DNA of 64,000 nucleotides from Nostoc carneum NIES-2107 (lineage in GTDB: Bacteria; Cyanobacteriota; Cyanobacteriia; Cyanobacteriales; Nostocaceae): NCBI GenBank assembly GCA_002368155.1, contig AP018180.1:4094719-4158718 (forward strand). The letters are read 5' to 3'. The translations under genes were made by a program, and so were the position numbers. The first letter of the stretch is position 1. The number at the start of each line of letters is the position of its first letter. Below the pieces are notes generated by a model that ran no database searches, was not told the DNA's origin, and was given only the letters and a program-made list of their open reading frames with translations. Positions 45,691 through 55,148 of this stretch are shown piece by piece.

Positions 45691-46218
45691 TCAAGCTGAA
45701 CTTGCTACCGTGGCTGGGGAATTTTCTTTAACAGCATCAACTACCCCTTGTACTGCTAAAACTGAACAGGGAGCATGATGCAGCACGTAATTACTAACGC
45801 TACCTAAGAAAAACTCGCTAATTCCCGTCAGTCCACGCCGACCGAGAATAATTAAATCAGCTTGCCAACTACGGGCTAAATCGCAAATAATCCGACTTGG
45901 ATCGCCAAATTCCTGAGTGTATTCTGCATTGACACCTTGAGCGATCGCTTTATTGTTTAACAACGTCAAAAATTCTACGCCCTCACGCTTGAGAGATTCC
46001 CACTGTCCCAGATAATAGTTGACATCATCAGGAGTGAAAGGAGCGTAAATTCCATCTGTAGCTATACCTGGAGGATTGGGATACCGCTCATCAAAAGGTG
46101 AAAGCACATAGAGCAACATTAATTCCGCATTAGTTGCTTTCGCTAAAGCTAAAGCCTGATCAAAAACTTGTTGACCAATTTCTGAATTATTAACCGCAAC
46201 CAAGAGTTTATTAAACAT
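45691..46218 (-). CDS. Universal stress protein (UspA family)
   Basis: A 175-residue USP: N-terminal FNKLLVAVNNSEIGQQVFDQ, helix EQALALAKATNAELMLLYVL, and the ATP-binding type loop ILGRRGLTGISEFFLGSVSN (G-x2-G-x9-G-S). It is placed between ppsA and the pyruvate-kinase-like gene on the same strand (spacers 147 and 69 bases), suggesting joint regulation, perhaps by energy state. Confidence 0.9.
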   Translation of the reverse strand: MFNKLLVAVNNSEIGQQVFDQALALAKATNAELMLLYVLSPFDERYPNPPGIATDGIYAPFTPDDVNYYLGQWESLKREGVEFLTLLNNKAIAQGVNAEYTQEFGDPSRIICDLARSWQADLIILGRRGLTGISEFFLGSVSNYVLHHAPCSVLAVQGVVDAVKENSPATVASSA

Positions 46219-46240
46219 AATGATTACTCCTTAGTTATTG

Positions 46241-46360
46241 TATTTGGGCATTGGGCATTGGGCATGGGTAATGAGTAATGAGTAATGAGTAATGGGTAAT
46301 GGGTAATAGTTATTTCTCTTCACCCCCCTCATCCCCCTTATCTCCCTGCCCCCTGCCCCC
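46241..46360. repeat. Tandem repeat array between ppsA and usp
   Basis: TGGGCATTGGGCATGGGTAA and GAGTAATGAGTAATGAGTAA units at 46248-46308, then CCCCCTTATCTCCCTGCCCC-type units. Non-coding heptamer-type repeats. Confidence 0.7.
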
Positions 46361-46365
46361 TTGCC

Positions 46366-48852
46366 TCATCCTCTAGCTTCTGCATTAGCAATTTCTAGGA
46401 GTGTTTTCAGTACTGAATCCGGATTGAGGCTGATGGAATCAATTCCTTGTTCGACAAGGAAGCGGGCGAATTCTGGGTAATCACTCGGTGCTTGGCCGCA
46501 AATACCAATTTTGCGTCCGTGTTGTTTAACTGTTTGGATAGCTTTGGCGATTGTTCGCTTCACAGCTTGATTGCGTTCATCAAATAGATGGGCGACTAAT
46601 TCTGAATCTCGATCCAATCCCAGGGTTAATTGCGTCAAGTCATTGGAACCGATGGAGAAGCCATCAAATACTTGAGCAAACTCGTCAGCGAGAATCACGT
46701 TACTGGGCAATTCGCACATTACGTAAACTTGTAAGCCGTTTTCGCCTCTGACTAAACCATTGTTTGCCATCTCAGCTAATACTCGCCGCCCTTCTTCAGG
46801 TGTCCGGCAGAACGGTATCATTAAAATAATGTTGGTTAAGCCCATGCGATCGCGCACTTGCTTCATTGCCTGACATTCCAAAGCAAAGCCTTCACGATAG
46901 CGTTGATCGTAATAGCGCGAAGCACCACGCCAGCCAATCATCGGGTTTTCTTCTTTAGGTTCAAATTGCTTACCACCTAAGAGATTGGCGTATTCGTTAC
47001 TCTTAAAGTCAGACAGACGCACAATTACAGGTTTGGGATAAAAAGCAGCTGCGATCGTGCCAATACCTTCAGCTATTTTATCTACAAAGAATTGCGCTTT
47101 ATTTTCATATTGAGTAGTTAACTCCGCAATTTTGTATTTAGCTAATTCGTCTTCTAATTCATCAAAATGAATCAAGGCTAAAGGATGGGCTTTGATGTGG
47201 TTAGCAATAATAAATTCCATTCGCGCTAGTCCTACACCATCATTAGGAATAGCTGCAAAACCAAATGCTTCTTCTGGATTACCCACATTCATCATAATTT
47301 GAGTGTGGGTGTGTGGTAGTTTTTCTAGTGGTAATTCTTGGATTTCAAAAGGTAGTAAACCTGGGTAAACTTTTCCGGTTTCACCTTCTGCACAACTAAC
47401 AGTAATTTCTTGCCCAGTTTTCAAGATAGTAGTCGCATTACCACAACCAACAATCGCTGGAATTCCTAACTCTCTAGCAATAATTGCTGCATGACAAGTA
47501 CGTCCGCCAGCATTAGTTACAATCGCACTAGCCCGTTTCATAATCGGTTCCCAGTCTGGATCGGTGCGGTTTGTTACGAGTATTTCTCCAGCTTGGAACT
47601 GATTAATTTGATGTACATCTAAAATGACTCTGGCTTTACCTTGCCCAATCATCTCACCCACGCTACGACCTGTAACCAAAGGGATTAGGGATTGTGTATC
47701 GTCTTTCCCAGTCCCCAGTCCCCTATCCCCAGTCCCCAATCTATAAGTCCGCAGTATATTTCCTATCTTTTGGGACTGCACTGTTTCTGGACGCGCTTGG
47801 ACAATAAACAGTTCATTGCTAATCCCATCTTTTGCCCACTCAATATCCATTGGCGTATATGTACCACGGACTTGGGAGTAATGTTCTTCAATGATGCAAG
47901 CCCAATTAGCAAGTTGCAAAATCTCCTCATCATTAAGCGCAAATACACTCCGTTCTGATGCGGCGACGGAGATATTTTTGGTTAATTTTGAGCCGCCCAG
48001 GTCATAAACCATCTTAATTTCTTTACTGCCAAGGCTTTTCCTGATAATTGGGCGGTATCCTTGTTTTAATGTGGGCTTAAATACTAAATATTCGTCGGGG
48101 TTAACTGCGCCTTGAACAACGTTTTCGCCTAAACCGTAAGCAGCAGTAATTAAGGCCGCGTCTTTAAAGCCGGTTTCTGTATCAATAGAGAACATGACAC
48201 CAGAACTAGCCAAGTCAGAACGTACCATTTTTTGCACGCCTACCGACAGGGCAATATTGAAGTGGTCAAAACCCTTAATTTGGCGATAGGAAATGGCGCG
48301 ATCGGTAAAAATAGAAGCAAAGCATTTGTGACAAGCTTCTAATACAGCTTCTAAACCATGAACATTTAAATAAGTTTCTTGCTGTCCAGCAAAGCTAGCA
48401 TCGGGTAAATCTTCTGCAGTCGCACTAGAACGAACAGCTACATCAGTATCCATTTCAGCATCATATTGCTGACAAAGACTGCGATAAGCTTGGGCGATCG
48501 CTTCCTGCAATTCTACAGGAAACGGAGTTTGCAGCATTAATAACCTTGCTTTCTTTCCACATTGCCGTAGATTTGGCACATCTTCTACATCTAAATCAGC
48601 AAAAATTTCTCTGAGTTTTGTTTCCAAACCTGCGGCAGAAATAAAGTATTTATATGCGTAAGCAGTAGTAGCAAACCCTGTAGGAACTTTTACACCTTTG
48701 CGCCGGAGTTGCTGAATCATTTCCCCTAAAGAAGCATTTTTACCTCCTACCAAAGGAATGTCTGCAATCCCTACTTCACTCAAAGGCAATACAAATGCTT
48801 GTTCTTTGGAAACTGAGCGAGATATTTCTTGATTATCCAAGATTTCTAGCAT
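46366..48852 (-). CDS. ppsA: Phosphoenolpyruvate synthase
   Basis: Makes PEP from pyruvate and ATP. The 828-residue protein has the N-terminal ATP-grasp domain (PLVGGKNASLGEMIQQL, RSSATAEDLPDASFAGQQET), the swivelling phosphohistidine domain with H454 in GGRTCHAAIIARELGIPAIV, and the C-terminal PEP/pyruvate barrel (VRLSDFKSNEYANLLGG, IPFCRTPEEGRRVL, MCELPSNVILADEF, GSNDLTQLTLGLDRDS). Residues 371-384 (RLGTGDRGLGTGKD) are an in-frame insertion encoded by a heptamer repeat at 47708-47742, located in the linker between the first two domains. First gene of ppsA-usp-pyk-like. Confidence 0.95.
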   Translation of the reverse strand: MLEILDNQEISRSVSKEQAFVLPLSEVGIADIPLVGGKNASLGEMIQQLRRKGVKVPTGFATTAYAYKYFISAAGLETKLREIFADLDVEDVPNLRQCGKKARLLMLQTPFPVELQEAIAQAYRSLCQQYDAEMDTDVAVRSSATAEDLPDASFAGQQETYLNVHGLEAVLEACHKCFASIFTDRAISYRQIKGFDHFNIALSVGVQKMVRSDLASSGVMFSIDTETGFKDAALITAAYGLGENVVQGAVNPDEYLVFKPTLKQGYRPIIRKSLGSKEIKMVYDLGGSKLTKNISVAASERSVFALNDEEILQLANWACIIEEHYSQVRGTYTPMDIEWAKDGISNELFIVQARPETVQSQKIGNILRTYRLGTGDRGLGTGKDDTQSLIPLVTGRSVGEMIGQGKARVILDVHQINQFQAGEILVTNRTDPDWEPIMKRASAIVTNAGGRTCHAAIIARELGIPAIVGCGNATTILKTGQEITVSCAEGETGKVYPGLLPFEIQELPLEKLPHTHTQIMMNVGNPEEAFGFAAIPNDGVGLARMEFIIANHIKAHPLALIHFDELEDELAKYKIAELTTQYENKAQFFVDKIAEGIGTIAAAFYPKPVIVRLSDFKSNEYANLLGGKQFEPKEENPMIGWRGASRYYDQRYREGFALECQAMKQVRDRMGLTNIILMIPFCRTPEEGRRVLAEMANNGLVRGENGLQVYVMCELPSNVILADEFAQVFDGFSIGSNDLTQLTLGLDRDSELVAHLFDERNQAVKRTIAKAIQTVKQHGRKIGICGQAPSDYPEFARFLVEQGIDSISLNPDSVLKTLLEIANAEARG
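47708..47742. repeat. CCCCAGT heptamer repeat inside the ppsA coding region
   Basis: CCCAGTCCCCAGTCCCCTAT, then CCCCAGTCCCCAAT: five heptamer-like units identical in type to the intergenic repeats at 33361 and 54880. Here they keep the ppsA frame and encode the GTGDRGLGTG stretch. Confidence 0.85.
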
Positions 48853-49203
48853 AATTTTAAGTTCCTTAAAGAAATAGAGATATTGAAGAGCGATGTATTA
48901 TTTGTTTTGATCCCAAGCCCTACACTTAATTTATATACGAGGATAATTTGAGGATCTTGTGAAGATCATTTATTAGTAATTTGTTTTTACATAAGCCTAA
49001 AAACTGCAATTCAAAAGTGTGTTTTAATTTTTTATTTAGAGAAGCAATTATTAACAATCCAACTCATATATTGCGAAATGTGTACAAAAATTACAAAAAC
49101 AAGAATAACTTAACTTTCTTCACAAGTTCCTCACATTTCACAATTATCTTAAAAGTGTTGATAGTGAATTTTTCTAGTTCAGCTGATTGCAGAACTTGTA
49201 AAT
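48853..49203. other. Divergent spacer upstream of ppsA
   Basis: 351 AT-rich bases between ppsA (-) and a small zinc-ribbon-like gene (+). An 82-codon frame starting at 48981 overlaps the next gene out of frame, lacks a recognisable product and was not called. It should hold the ppsA promoter; no clear motif seen. Confidence 0.4.
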
Positions 49204-49455
49204 ATGAATTACTGTCCTTGCTGCTCTAACTTGCTGCTGCTACATATCAATGGTTCTGATCTATACTGGTTCTGCCGACATTGTTGGCAAAAAATGCCAG
49301 TATTTCTAGGACATCAATCCTGCTTATTATCAGAACATTTTGTAGAAGAGCTACCGACCCTTGGGGATCGTCATCAAGAATCTGAGGGCCTTGTTTGCAC
49401 AAACAAACGTGAAACCATCAACGGATGGATAGGCTTAGACAGAATATCGATTTGA
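49204..49455 (+). CDS. Small zinc-ribbon-like protein
   Basis: An 83-residue protein with two CXXC pairs, C4-PC-C7 (preceding LLLLHINGSDLYWFC) and C24-RH-C27, making a four-cysteine zinc ribbon of ~25 residues. The rest is polar. The pattern Y-C-x2-C...YWFCRHCWQ(K/E)MP is common in small cyanobacterial proteins of unknown function. It could bind nucleic acid or a protein partner. Confidence 0.65.
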   Translation: MNYCPCCSNLLLLHINGSDLYWFCRHCWQKMPVFLGHQSCLLSEHFVEELPTLGDRHQESEGLVCTNKRETINGWIGLDRISI

Positions 49456-49775
49456 AAGATAGATATTACTGATTAATAATTGGGTTTAGGAATTGCTGAC
49501 TGATAAATAGGAAATAAAAATGTCTGAATTCAGCATTTGTATTAGTAAGGTGCGTTAGGCACATTACCTAATGCACCATCAAAAAATTAATTAATACAAA
49601 GTTAAATATTGTTTGCAGAAAAATAAATTATTCAGAAGGGTACATTTAATCTTGTTCCCTTCTTCGTTTATTGCATTCTTTTTTTATTTAGACTGCTTTG
49701 CCAAATATATGTTCTTGATAAAGTTATATGTGTAGGGTGCGTTAGCGTAACACACCACTACCTTCAGAAAATCAA
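49456..49775. other. Spacer with two GGGTGCGTTA-type palindromes
   Basis: AAGGTGCGTTAGGCACATTA...ATGCACC near 49548-49577, and TAGGGTGCGTTAGCGTAACA near 49733-49752, both members of the dispersed palindrome family. The second lies just after the PPK2 stop and could act as its terminator. No coding frame. Confidence 0.55.
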
Positions 49776-50645
49776 TTAATCTTCGCTTTCTAAAATTTGC
49801 TTTGCTTGCAAAAGTTGCTGCTGATATTCTTCACTCAAAGTAGGATATTTAAGATTGAGTTCTTTTAATTTGGTGCAGACAATATCAGCAACCGTCAGAC
49901 GTGTAAACCATTTGTGATCGGCAGGAATAATATACCAAGGAGCCCATTCAGTGCTAGTTTTTTGGAAAATATCTTCATAAGCACTCATATAATCATCCCA
50001 AAAAGCTCTTTCTCGCACATCATTAGCAGAAAACTTCCAATTTTTCTCTGGCGATTCAATCCGAGCCAAAAATCTTTTTTTCTGTTCTGATTTAGAGACA
50101 TTCAGAAAAAATTTCAGGATAACAATGCCGTTATTCACTAAATACTTTTCAAAATTATTAATCTCTTCAAAACGCTGCTTCCATATATTATTTCCTTCAG
50201 GGAACTGTGGAAGTTGCTGTTTTTTGAGAATTTCCGGATGAACGCGTACTACTAGTACTTCTTCATAGTATGAACGGTTAAATATTCCAATCCTACCCCG
50301 TTCAGGTAAAGCTTTCATTGACCGCCAAAGGTAGTCATGGTCTAATTCTTCAGCACTTGGCGACTTAAAACTAAAAACTTGACAACCTTGGGGATTAACC
50401 CCCGACATAACGTGTTTAATTGTGCTGTCTTTACCAGCAGCATCCATTGCTTGAAAAATAATTAGCAATGCATAGGTGTTTTGAGCGTAGAGAACATCTT
50501 GGTAATAAGCTAATCGTTGAATATCTGCCTCTAATTTACCTTCAGCATCAGCTTTTTGCTGGTAATTTCCTTTAAAGCCTGAGTCATACTGCTTCTTTAA
50601 GGAAACTTTTGAGCCTGGTTTAACAATAAAAGCATCATGATTCAT
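49776..50645 (-). CDS. Polyphosphate kinase 2 family protein
   Basis: A 289-residue PPK2 enzyme that transfers phosphate between polyphosphate and nucleotides. P-loop [19 protein letters not shown], lid and base-binding parts [55 protein letters not shown], and [20 protein letters not shown]. Single-domain, ~290 residues, as in PPK2 class I/III. Which nucleotide it uses cannot be read off with certainty. Confidence 0.9.
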   Translation of the reverse strand: MNHDAFIVKPGSKVSLKKQYDSGFKGNYQQKADAEGKLEADIQRLAYYQDVLYAQNTYALLIIFQAMDAAGKDSTIKHVMSGVNPQGCQVFSFKSPSAEELDHDYLWRSMKALPERGRIGIFNRSYYEEVLVVRVHPEILKKQQLPQFPEGNNIWKQRFEEINNFEKYLVNNGIVILKFFLNVSKSEQKKRFLARIESPEKNWKFSANDVRERAFWDDYMSAYEDIFQKTSTEWAPWYIIPADHKWFTRLTVADIVCTKLKELNLKYPTLSEEYQQQLLQAKQILESED

Positions 50646-50953
50646 ATAAAATGCCTCACTGTGATGTTGATGGTTAAGGTTTTAGCCTGACTGAATTTCA
50701 GCAGTAGTATATACACAACCACACAACACCAATAGATACAGTTAATTTTAAATCATGGGGTGGACAAGACTGCGATCGCAGCCTTGTCATAGCAATAAGT
50801 CAGCTGAAAATCTAACTTTCGCACAACACTTGAGATAAGCAATAAATGTAGCAATAATCACAGTAAATATTAATAATTGTATTTACTGAAAGACCATAGA
50901 ATATCCAATGTACTCAGTGATATTGAATATAAATCAATATCGAATCTTGCTGT

Positions 50954-50992
50954 TCCCCTGCAACCTTTAGTGGTTGTGGGGGTTTATTTAAG
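50954..50992 (+). terminator. Orphan intrinsic terminator (possible small RNA end)
   Basis: Stem CCCCTGCAACC, loop TTTAGT, GGTTGTGGGG, then GTTTATTTAAGTTTTT. It is oriented plus, but no plus-strand gene precedes it for about 1.5 kb. It could end an unrecognised small RNA transcribed from the region 50660-50950, or be inert. Confidence 0.4.
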
Positions 50993-51133
50993 TTTTTACT
51001 GATGCTGAATCGACACAGTACAAACCTTAGATAATGCAAATGATTTATCTAATATCACACAAACAATTAGCAGTTATCTCTACCTAAAGACTAAGCTAAT
51101 AAGCACCTAGATAAAACAGTTAAAAGTTATAAG

Positions 51134-51202
51134 TAGGGTGTGTTACGGCTATGAGATGATTTGGGACTTAGAGACAATGAAATTGAGCCGTAACGCACCG
51201 CC
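51134..51202. repeat. Long-loop GGGTGTGTTACGGC palindrome
   Basis: Arms TAGGGTGTGTTACGGCT and GAGCCGTAACGCACC enclose about 37 bases. Same family as the shorter GGGTGCGTTA palindromes but with insertion in the loop. Confidence 0.6.
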
Positions 51203-51279
51203 ATATGGATGGTGTGTAGACGCTAGGATAGTTATTTCGTGACAAAGTATATTGGAATTCTAATATGGATAAAGCCGAG

Positions 51280-52125
51280 CTAAGCTCCCATACCAGAATA
51301 CCGCTTTAAACCCATACGCCACAGCCAGCGATTTAAAACTAAAAATATTAATGTCCAACCTACCAGTGCTAGAAAACCACGCCCTAAATCAACAGGTAGT
51401 CCAATCAAAATACTAGCAGGAAAATCAATTAAATAAGGGAATGGTGTTAACATCACGATAGCCCTTACAGAATCAGGAAATACTTCTAAAGGTGCAATCA
51501 TGCCTGATAAAAATAGATAAAATAACATCCAAAGATTTTCTAATGCAGTTGCTCTTTCTGTCCAAAAAGCGAACATTGCAAAAGTATATTGAATTGTAAA
51601 TCTTAATATAAAAGCTATTAATACTGATAGAACAAACAATAATACACTACCCAATCTCGGCACCCAAAAAGCTTGGGGATAAAGAATAAAGAATAAACCT
51701 ACCAATATAAATGCAAATTGTAGGCGTGCCAATCTATCAGAAACATGAATGGCAACATGATGCCATACAGGGTCGATAGGCTGTAATAATCTAGGAGAAA
51801 GCTTCCCTTCAACTACTTCCTTTTCAAAATCCCAAATTACCCAAACAGCAGTAAATTGCCTAATAACAAAAACTACTAAAAAATAACGAGCAAAATCTAC
51901 AGGTGTCAAATTAAAGCGTCCACCCTGGGCTGCTTGTATCCAGATACCCATAAAAATAATAGGTAACGAACCAGACAACACCCATAAAATCATTTCTGCT
52001 CGGTATTCAAGTATGTAAGCATAGTAGACTGCAAGTAAAGTTAGAGCTTTCCTAATAATTCGCTTCATTGCTGTTTGGTATTGGAATTTGATAATTATTA
52101 GCAGATTATCTACAGCAGTCTGCAA
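51280..52125 (-). CDS. ABC-2 family transporter permease
   Basis: Integral membrane component of an export ABC transporter, 281 residues, of which the first 19 are probably not translated: Met20 (52068, MKRIIRKALTLLAVYYAYIL) is the better start. Six hydrophobic segments. LEYRAEMILWVLSGSLPIIF, the cytoplasmic loop EKEVVEGKLSPRLLQPIDPV and the ...FLSGMIAPLEVFPD segment are typical of the ABC-2/DUF990 group. The next gene on the strand upstream is its ATPase, 112 bases away across a repeat palindrome. Substrate unknown; in cyanobacteria homologous pairs export lipids or glycolipids. Confidence 0.82.
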   Translation of the reverse strand: MQTAVDNLLIIIKFQYQTAMKRIIRKALTLLAVYYAYILEYRAEMILWVLSGSLPIIFMGIWIQAAQGGRFNLTPVDFARYFLVVFVIRQFTAVWVIWDFEKEVVEGKLSPRLLQPIDPVWHHVAIHVSDRLARLQFAFILVGLFFILYPQAFWVPRLGSVLLFVLSVLIAFILRFTIQYTFAMFAFWTERATALENLWMLFYLFLSGMIAPLEVFPDSVRAIVMLTPFPYLIDFPASILIGLPVDLGRGFLALVGWTLIFLVLNRWLWRMGLKRYSGMGA

Positions 52126-52203
52126 TCAAATTAAGTACATAAATAGAAAATTAAAGATAAAAATTCGTTTACCTTTAAATACACATACTCAGCACTCTTG
52201 TAC

Positions 52204-52223
52204 AGACGCGATTAATCGCGTCT
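52204..52223. repeat. AGACGCGATTAATCGCGTCT palindrome
   Basis: Perfect 20-base palindrome in the spacer between the ABC ATPase and permease genes. The same sequence recurs at 57851-57870. Confidence 0.8.
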
Positions 52224-52237
52224 CTGCAATTCAGCAC

Positions 52238-53230
52238 TTATTCTACAACTCCAGACTGAAATACTTTGCCAATAACTTCTTCTACTGGTGGTTCAGTTAC
52301 TTGTAAATCTACTACCTCTAAATCAGCTAAAATTTGAGATACAGTTTGCGTTAGTGTATCTTGAGGTACTAAAAAACGCACCGTTCGCCCTTCTAATAGT
52401 TGTAAATCTCCATAAGATAGCAGTTTTTCTTTGGGCAAACATTGGGCTAACTCTAAATGAATTTCTCGATAAGGAGCGAAGCGTTCTAAAAGTTCATCCA
52501 AGCTGCCATCGTACATCAGCCTTCCTTGATGAATCAACAACACTCGTTGACATAAAGCTGTGATGTCAGCCATGTAATGACTTGTTAATAAAACAGTCGC
52601 TTGATAACGTTGATTGTACTCGCGTAAAAAATCACGTACCCCAGCTTGAGCATTCACATCTAATCCCAAGGTGGGTTCATCTAAAAATAACACCTGAGGA
52701 CGATGTAAGAGTGCAGCTAAAAGTTCGGCTTTCATTCTTTCACCCAGTGACAGTTTTCTTACTGGTTGGGTAAGCTTTCCTTCTAGGGAAAGCATCTCTG
52801 TTAACTCACCGACTCGTCGCTGAAATTCTTTATTGGGAATGTTATAAACAGCCGCATTAATTTTTAAAGAATCTAAAGCTGGTAGATCCCAAATTAATTG
52901 CTGCTTTTGTCCCATCACCAAAGTAATTTTTTGCAAAAATGCTTCTTGGCGCTGAAAGGGAATTTGTCCTGCAACTCTCACACGACCACTAGTAGGATGA
53001 ATTAACCCTGTGAGCATTTTTAGGGTGGTAGTTTTACCAGCCCCATTTGGCCCTAAAAACCCTACTACTTCCCCAGTAGCGATTTCAAAGGAAACATTCT
53101 GAACTGCTTTTATAGAACGGTAGGTGCGGCGGAAGAAGTGAGCAATTGTACCTTTAATGCCAGGTTCCTTTACCGCCACCGGATAAAATTTATTTAAGTC
53201 TTCAGCCACAATTATCGGCATAGACCTCAT
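52238..53230 (-). CDS. ABC transporter ATP-binding protein (ABC-2 exporter)
   Basis: Powers the permease encoded next. The 330-residue protein has Walker A FLGPNGAGKTTTLKMLTGLI, signature KLSLGERMKAELLAALLHRP, Walker B VLFLDEPTLGLDVNAQ, and H-switch TVLLTSHYMADI. The LSLGER signature and ~90-residue C-terminal part are typical of the DUF990-associated exporters. It overlaps the upstream UbiB-family gene by 4 bases, suggesting translational coupling of the three genes. Confidence 0.88.
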   Translation of the reverse strand: MRSMPIIVAEDLNKFYPVAVKEPGIKGTIAHFFRRTYRSIKAVQNVSFEIATGEVVGFLGPNGAGKTTTLKMLTGLIHPTSGRVRVAGQIPFQRQEAFLQKITLVMGQKQQLIWDLPALDSLKINAAVYNIPNKEFQRRVGELTEMLSLEGKLTQPVRKLSLGERMKAELLAALLHRPQVLFLDEPTLGLDVNAQAGVRDFLREYNQRYQATVLLTSHYMADITALCQRVLLIHQGRLMYDGSLDELLERFAPYREIHLELAQCLPKEKLLSYGDLQLLEGRTVRFLVPQDTLTQTVSQILADLEVVDLQVTEPPVEEVIGKVFQSGVVE

Positions 53231-54870
53231 TTTAAACGACCCGATCGCAAAATACTAAAAATTAGCCACAATCCCAACAGACTTGCAGCCGCAAACAAGA
53301 TATTGCTTAACAAAGATAGTTGAGTTGTCTGGGCGTGGTTAGAAATAATTGCTGCTCCCATAATCAGGGAACCTACTAGGATGCTAAATGAAAGACGATT
53401 GGCAGCATCATCCATAGTCCGGCGGACACCATCTAAACCCCGCAGCGATAAATTCCACTGCAATGTTTCTGATGTTACCCGGTCTAATAGTAGTTCAATC
53501 TGACGGGGAGATTGTAAAGACAGGCTTTTCAGATCCAATGCTGTTCTAAGGAGCGATCGCAAGGGATTTTCGCCGACTAACTGACGACGGAACAAGTCTG
53601 TGAGTAATGGCTGAATCTCATCAACAAAGTTTAATTCTGGATTGAAGCCACGGGCTAACCCTTCTAAGTTAGCTAAGGTTTTGGCATATAACCCCATGTT
53701 ACTGGGCAAGCGAATTTTATTATTGCGGGCGACTTGCAAAATTTCATAAATGACATGACTGAAATTTATTGCTGATAAATTGACGTTGAGATACTTTCGC
53801 AGCATCCGGTCATAATCATTTTCCAGTCGCGCTAAAATAACTGGCTGGCTAGAATCTGCTAGCTGTAAAGTTAACTGGGCACAGCGTTGAGCATCCAAAT
53901 CGACGATCGCTAACAGCATTTCTGTTAAAATCTGCTGGGTACGGGGATCGAGCCTGCCTACCATGCCACAATCTAACAAAGCTACCCGACCATCTTGCAG
54001 ATAAAATACATTCCCCGGATGGGGATCGGCATGAAAAAATCCATCTATATATAGTTGTTGAAAAAAAGCTCTAAATAATAAACTCGTGAGCGCTTTGCGT
54101 TCTGCGATCGGATCTTTACCATTTTGATTACTTAAATTTGCGGTGAGCAGAGGTACTCCTTCTAACCACTCCATCACCATCAACTTTTCTGTAGTTAACT
54201 CCCAGTAGATTTCGGCAACTACTATCTGTTGGGGATCAAACCATTTACCCTGGGATAAGTTGCGGCGGAGTTGGTCTGTATATTCTGCTTCCCTAGTGAA
54301 ATCTAACTCGGCTTCTAGGGCTTTGGTAAATTCTTCAGCGATAGATTTGATTTCGTTGTTTCGCCCAAAATCCGTTCTTGCTACTAAATCAGCAATCCCT
54401 TGAATTAAAGCTATATCTTGAGCGACTGTTAAATCGATCCCCGGACGTTGCACCTTCAAAGCAACTTCTCGACCATCTGCTAATGTAGCCCGATGAGTTT
54501 GAGCTATTGATCCCGCCGCTACCGCTACAGGATTAATTGTCTTAAAAGTCTCTTCCAAGGGAGTCTTTAGCTGTTGGCGCAGTAGGACTTCAATATCTGA
54601 CCAGGGAACTGGTGGAACTTCATCTTGCAGAGTTGAAAGTTCATCAATATAGCCAGCGCTAAGTAAGTCTGGACGGGTAGAAAGTAGCTGCCCTAGTTTG
54701 ACATAGACAGGCCCCAAATCCACCAGAATGTTTTTTAATACTGCAGGTGTTGGTAGTTGTGGTTCATCAGCTTTACCACCAGTAAGTAACCTACGCATAT
54801 AGTCCCAGCCGTTACGCAGGACTACTTCAATAATTTCTCGTTGACGAGGAACTGTTTGAGTGAGGAACAT
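53227..54870 (-). CDS. UbiB/ABC1-family atypical kinase
   Basis: A 547-residue AarF/ABC1K protein. Family motifs: [20 protein letters not shown] (KxGQ), [34 protein letters not shown] (Ala-rich loop), [37 protein letters not shown] and [10 protein letters not shown] (the DFG equivalent is DCG), with two C-terminal transmembrane helices ([34 protein letters not shown]). Such kinases/ATPases act in plastoquinone, tocopherol or quinone metabolism and stress response. Its start is followed upstream by a long heptamer array. Confidence 0.92.
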   Translation of the reverse strand: MFLTQTVPRQREIIEVVLRNGWDYMRRLLTGGKADEPQLPTPAVLKNILVDLGPVYVKLGQLLSTRPDLLSAGYIDELSTLQDEVPPVPWSDIEVLLRQQLKTPLEETFKTINPVAVAAGSIAQTHRATLADGREVALKVQRPGIDLTVAQDIALIQGIADLVARTDFGRNNEIKSIAEEFTKALEAELDFTREAEYTDQLRRNLSQGKWFDPQQIVVAEIYWELTTEKLMVMEWLEGVPLLTANLSNQNGKDPIAERKALTSLLFRAFFQQLYIDGFFHADPHPGNVFYLQDGRVALLDCGMVGRLDPRTQQILTEMLLAIVDLDAQRCAQLTLQLADSSQPVILARLENDYDRMLRKYLNVNLSAINFSHVIYEILQVARNNKIRLPSNMGLYAKTLANLEGLARGFNPELNFVDEIQPLLTDLFRRQLVGENPLRSLLRTALDLKSLSLQSPRQIELLLDRVTSETLQWNLSLRGLDGVRRTMDDAANRLSFSILVGSLIMGAAIISNHAQTTQLSLLSNILFAAASLLGLWLIFSILRSGRLK

Positions 54871-54877
54871 TTTTTTG

Positions 54878-55010
54878 GGGACAAGGGATTGGGGATTGGG
54901 GACTGGGGATTGGGGACTGGGGATTAGGGATTGGGGATTGGGGATTGGGGATTGGGGATTGGGAATTAGGGATTGGGAATTGGGGATTGGGGATTGGGGA
55001 TGATAAATTT
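54878..55010. repeat. ATTGGGG heptamer array
   Basis: GGGATTGGGGATTGGGGACT-type units run about 17 times between the UbiB-family gene and manC, with variants ACTGGGG, ATTAGGG and GAATTGG. A further AGTACCTAGTCCCCAGTACC-type stretch follows near 55050-55095. Largest such tandem array in the window. Confidence 0.9.
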
Positions 55011-55148
55011 CTTTTATGTCCCCACTTCTGTTGATCTCTCTTGTCTTCTTAGTACCTAGTCCCCAGTACCTAGTACCCAGTCCCTAATCCCTAGTTATAA
55101 TGAAAATAGCAGAACCTTAGCCTCTGCCAAGGGTTTTAACTTTTACAG

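Larger units (their letters stand above)
50646..51279. other. Long spacer with palindromes and an orphan terminator
   Basis: 634 bases without a gene. It holds a HIP1-centred palindrome GACAAGACTGCGATCGCAGC near 50763-50782, a plus-strand hairpin terminator (50954-50983) and a GGGTGTGTTACGGC.../GCCGTAACGCACC long-arm palindrome (51134-51202). No coding frame recognised. Confidence 0.5.

Noticed and set aside
48981-49229. 82-codon plus-strand frame before the zinc-ribbon-like gene
   Set aside because: It overlaps the better-supported CXXC gene out of frame and has no recognisable product.
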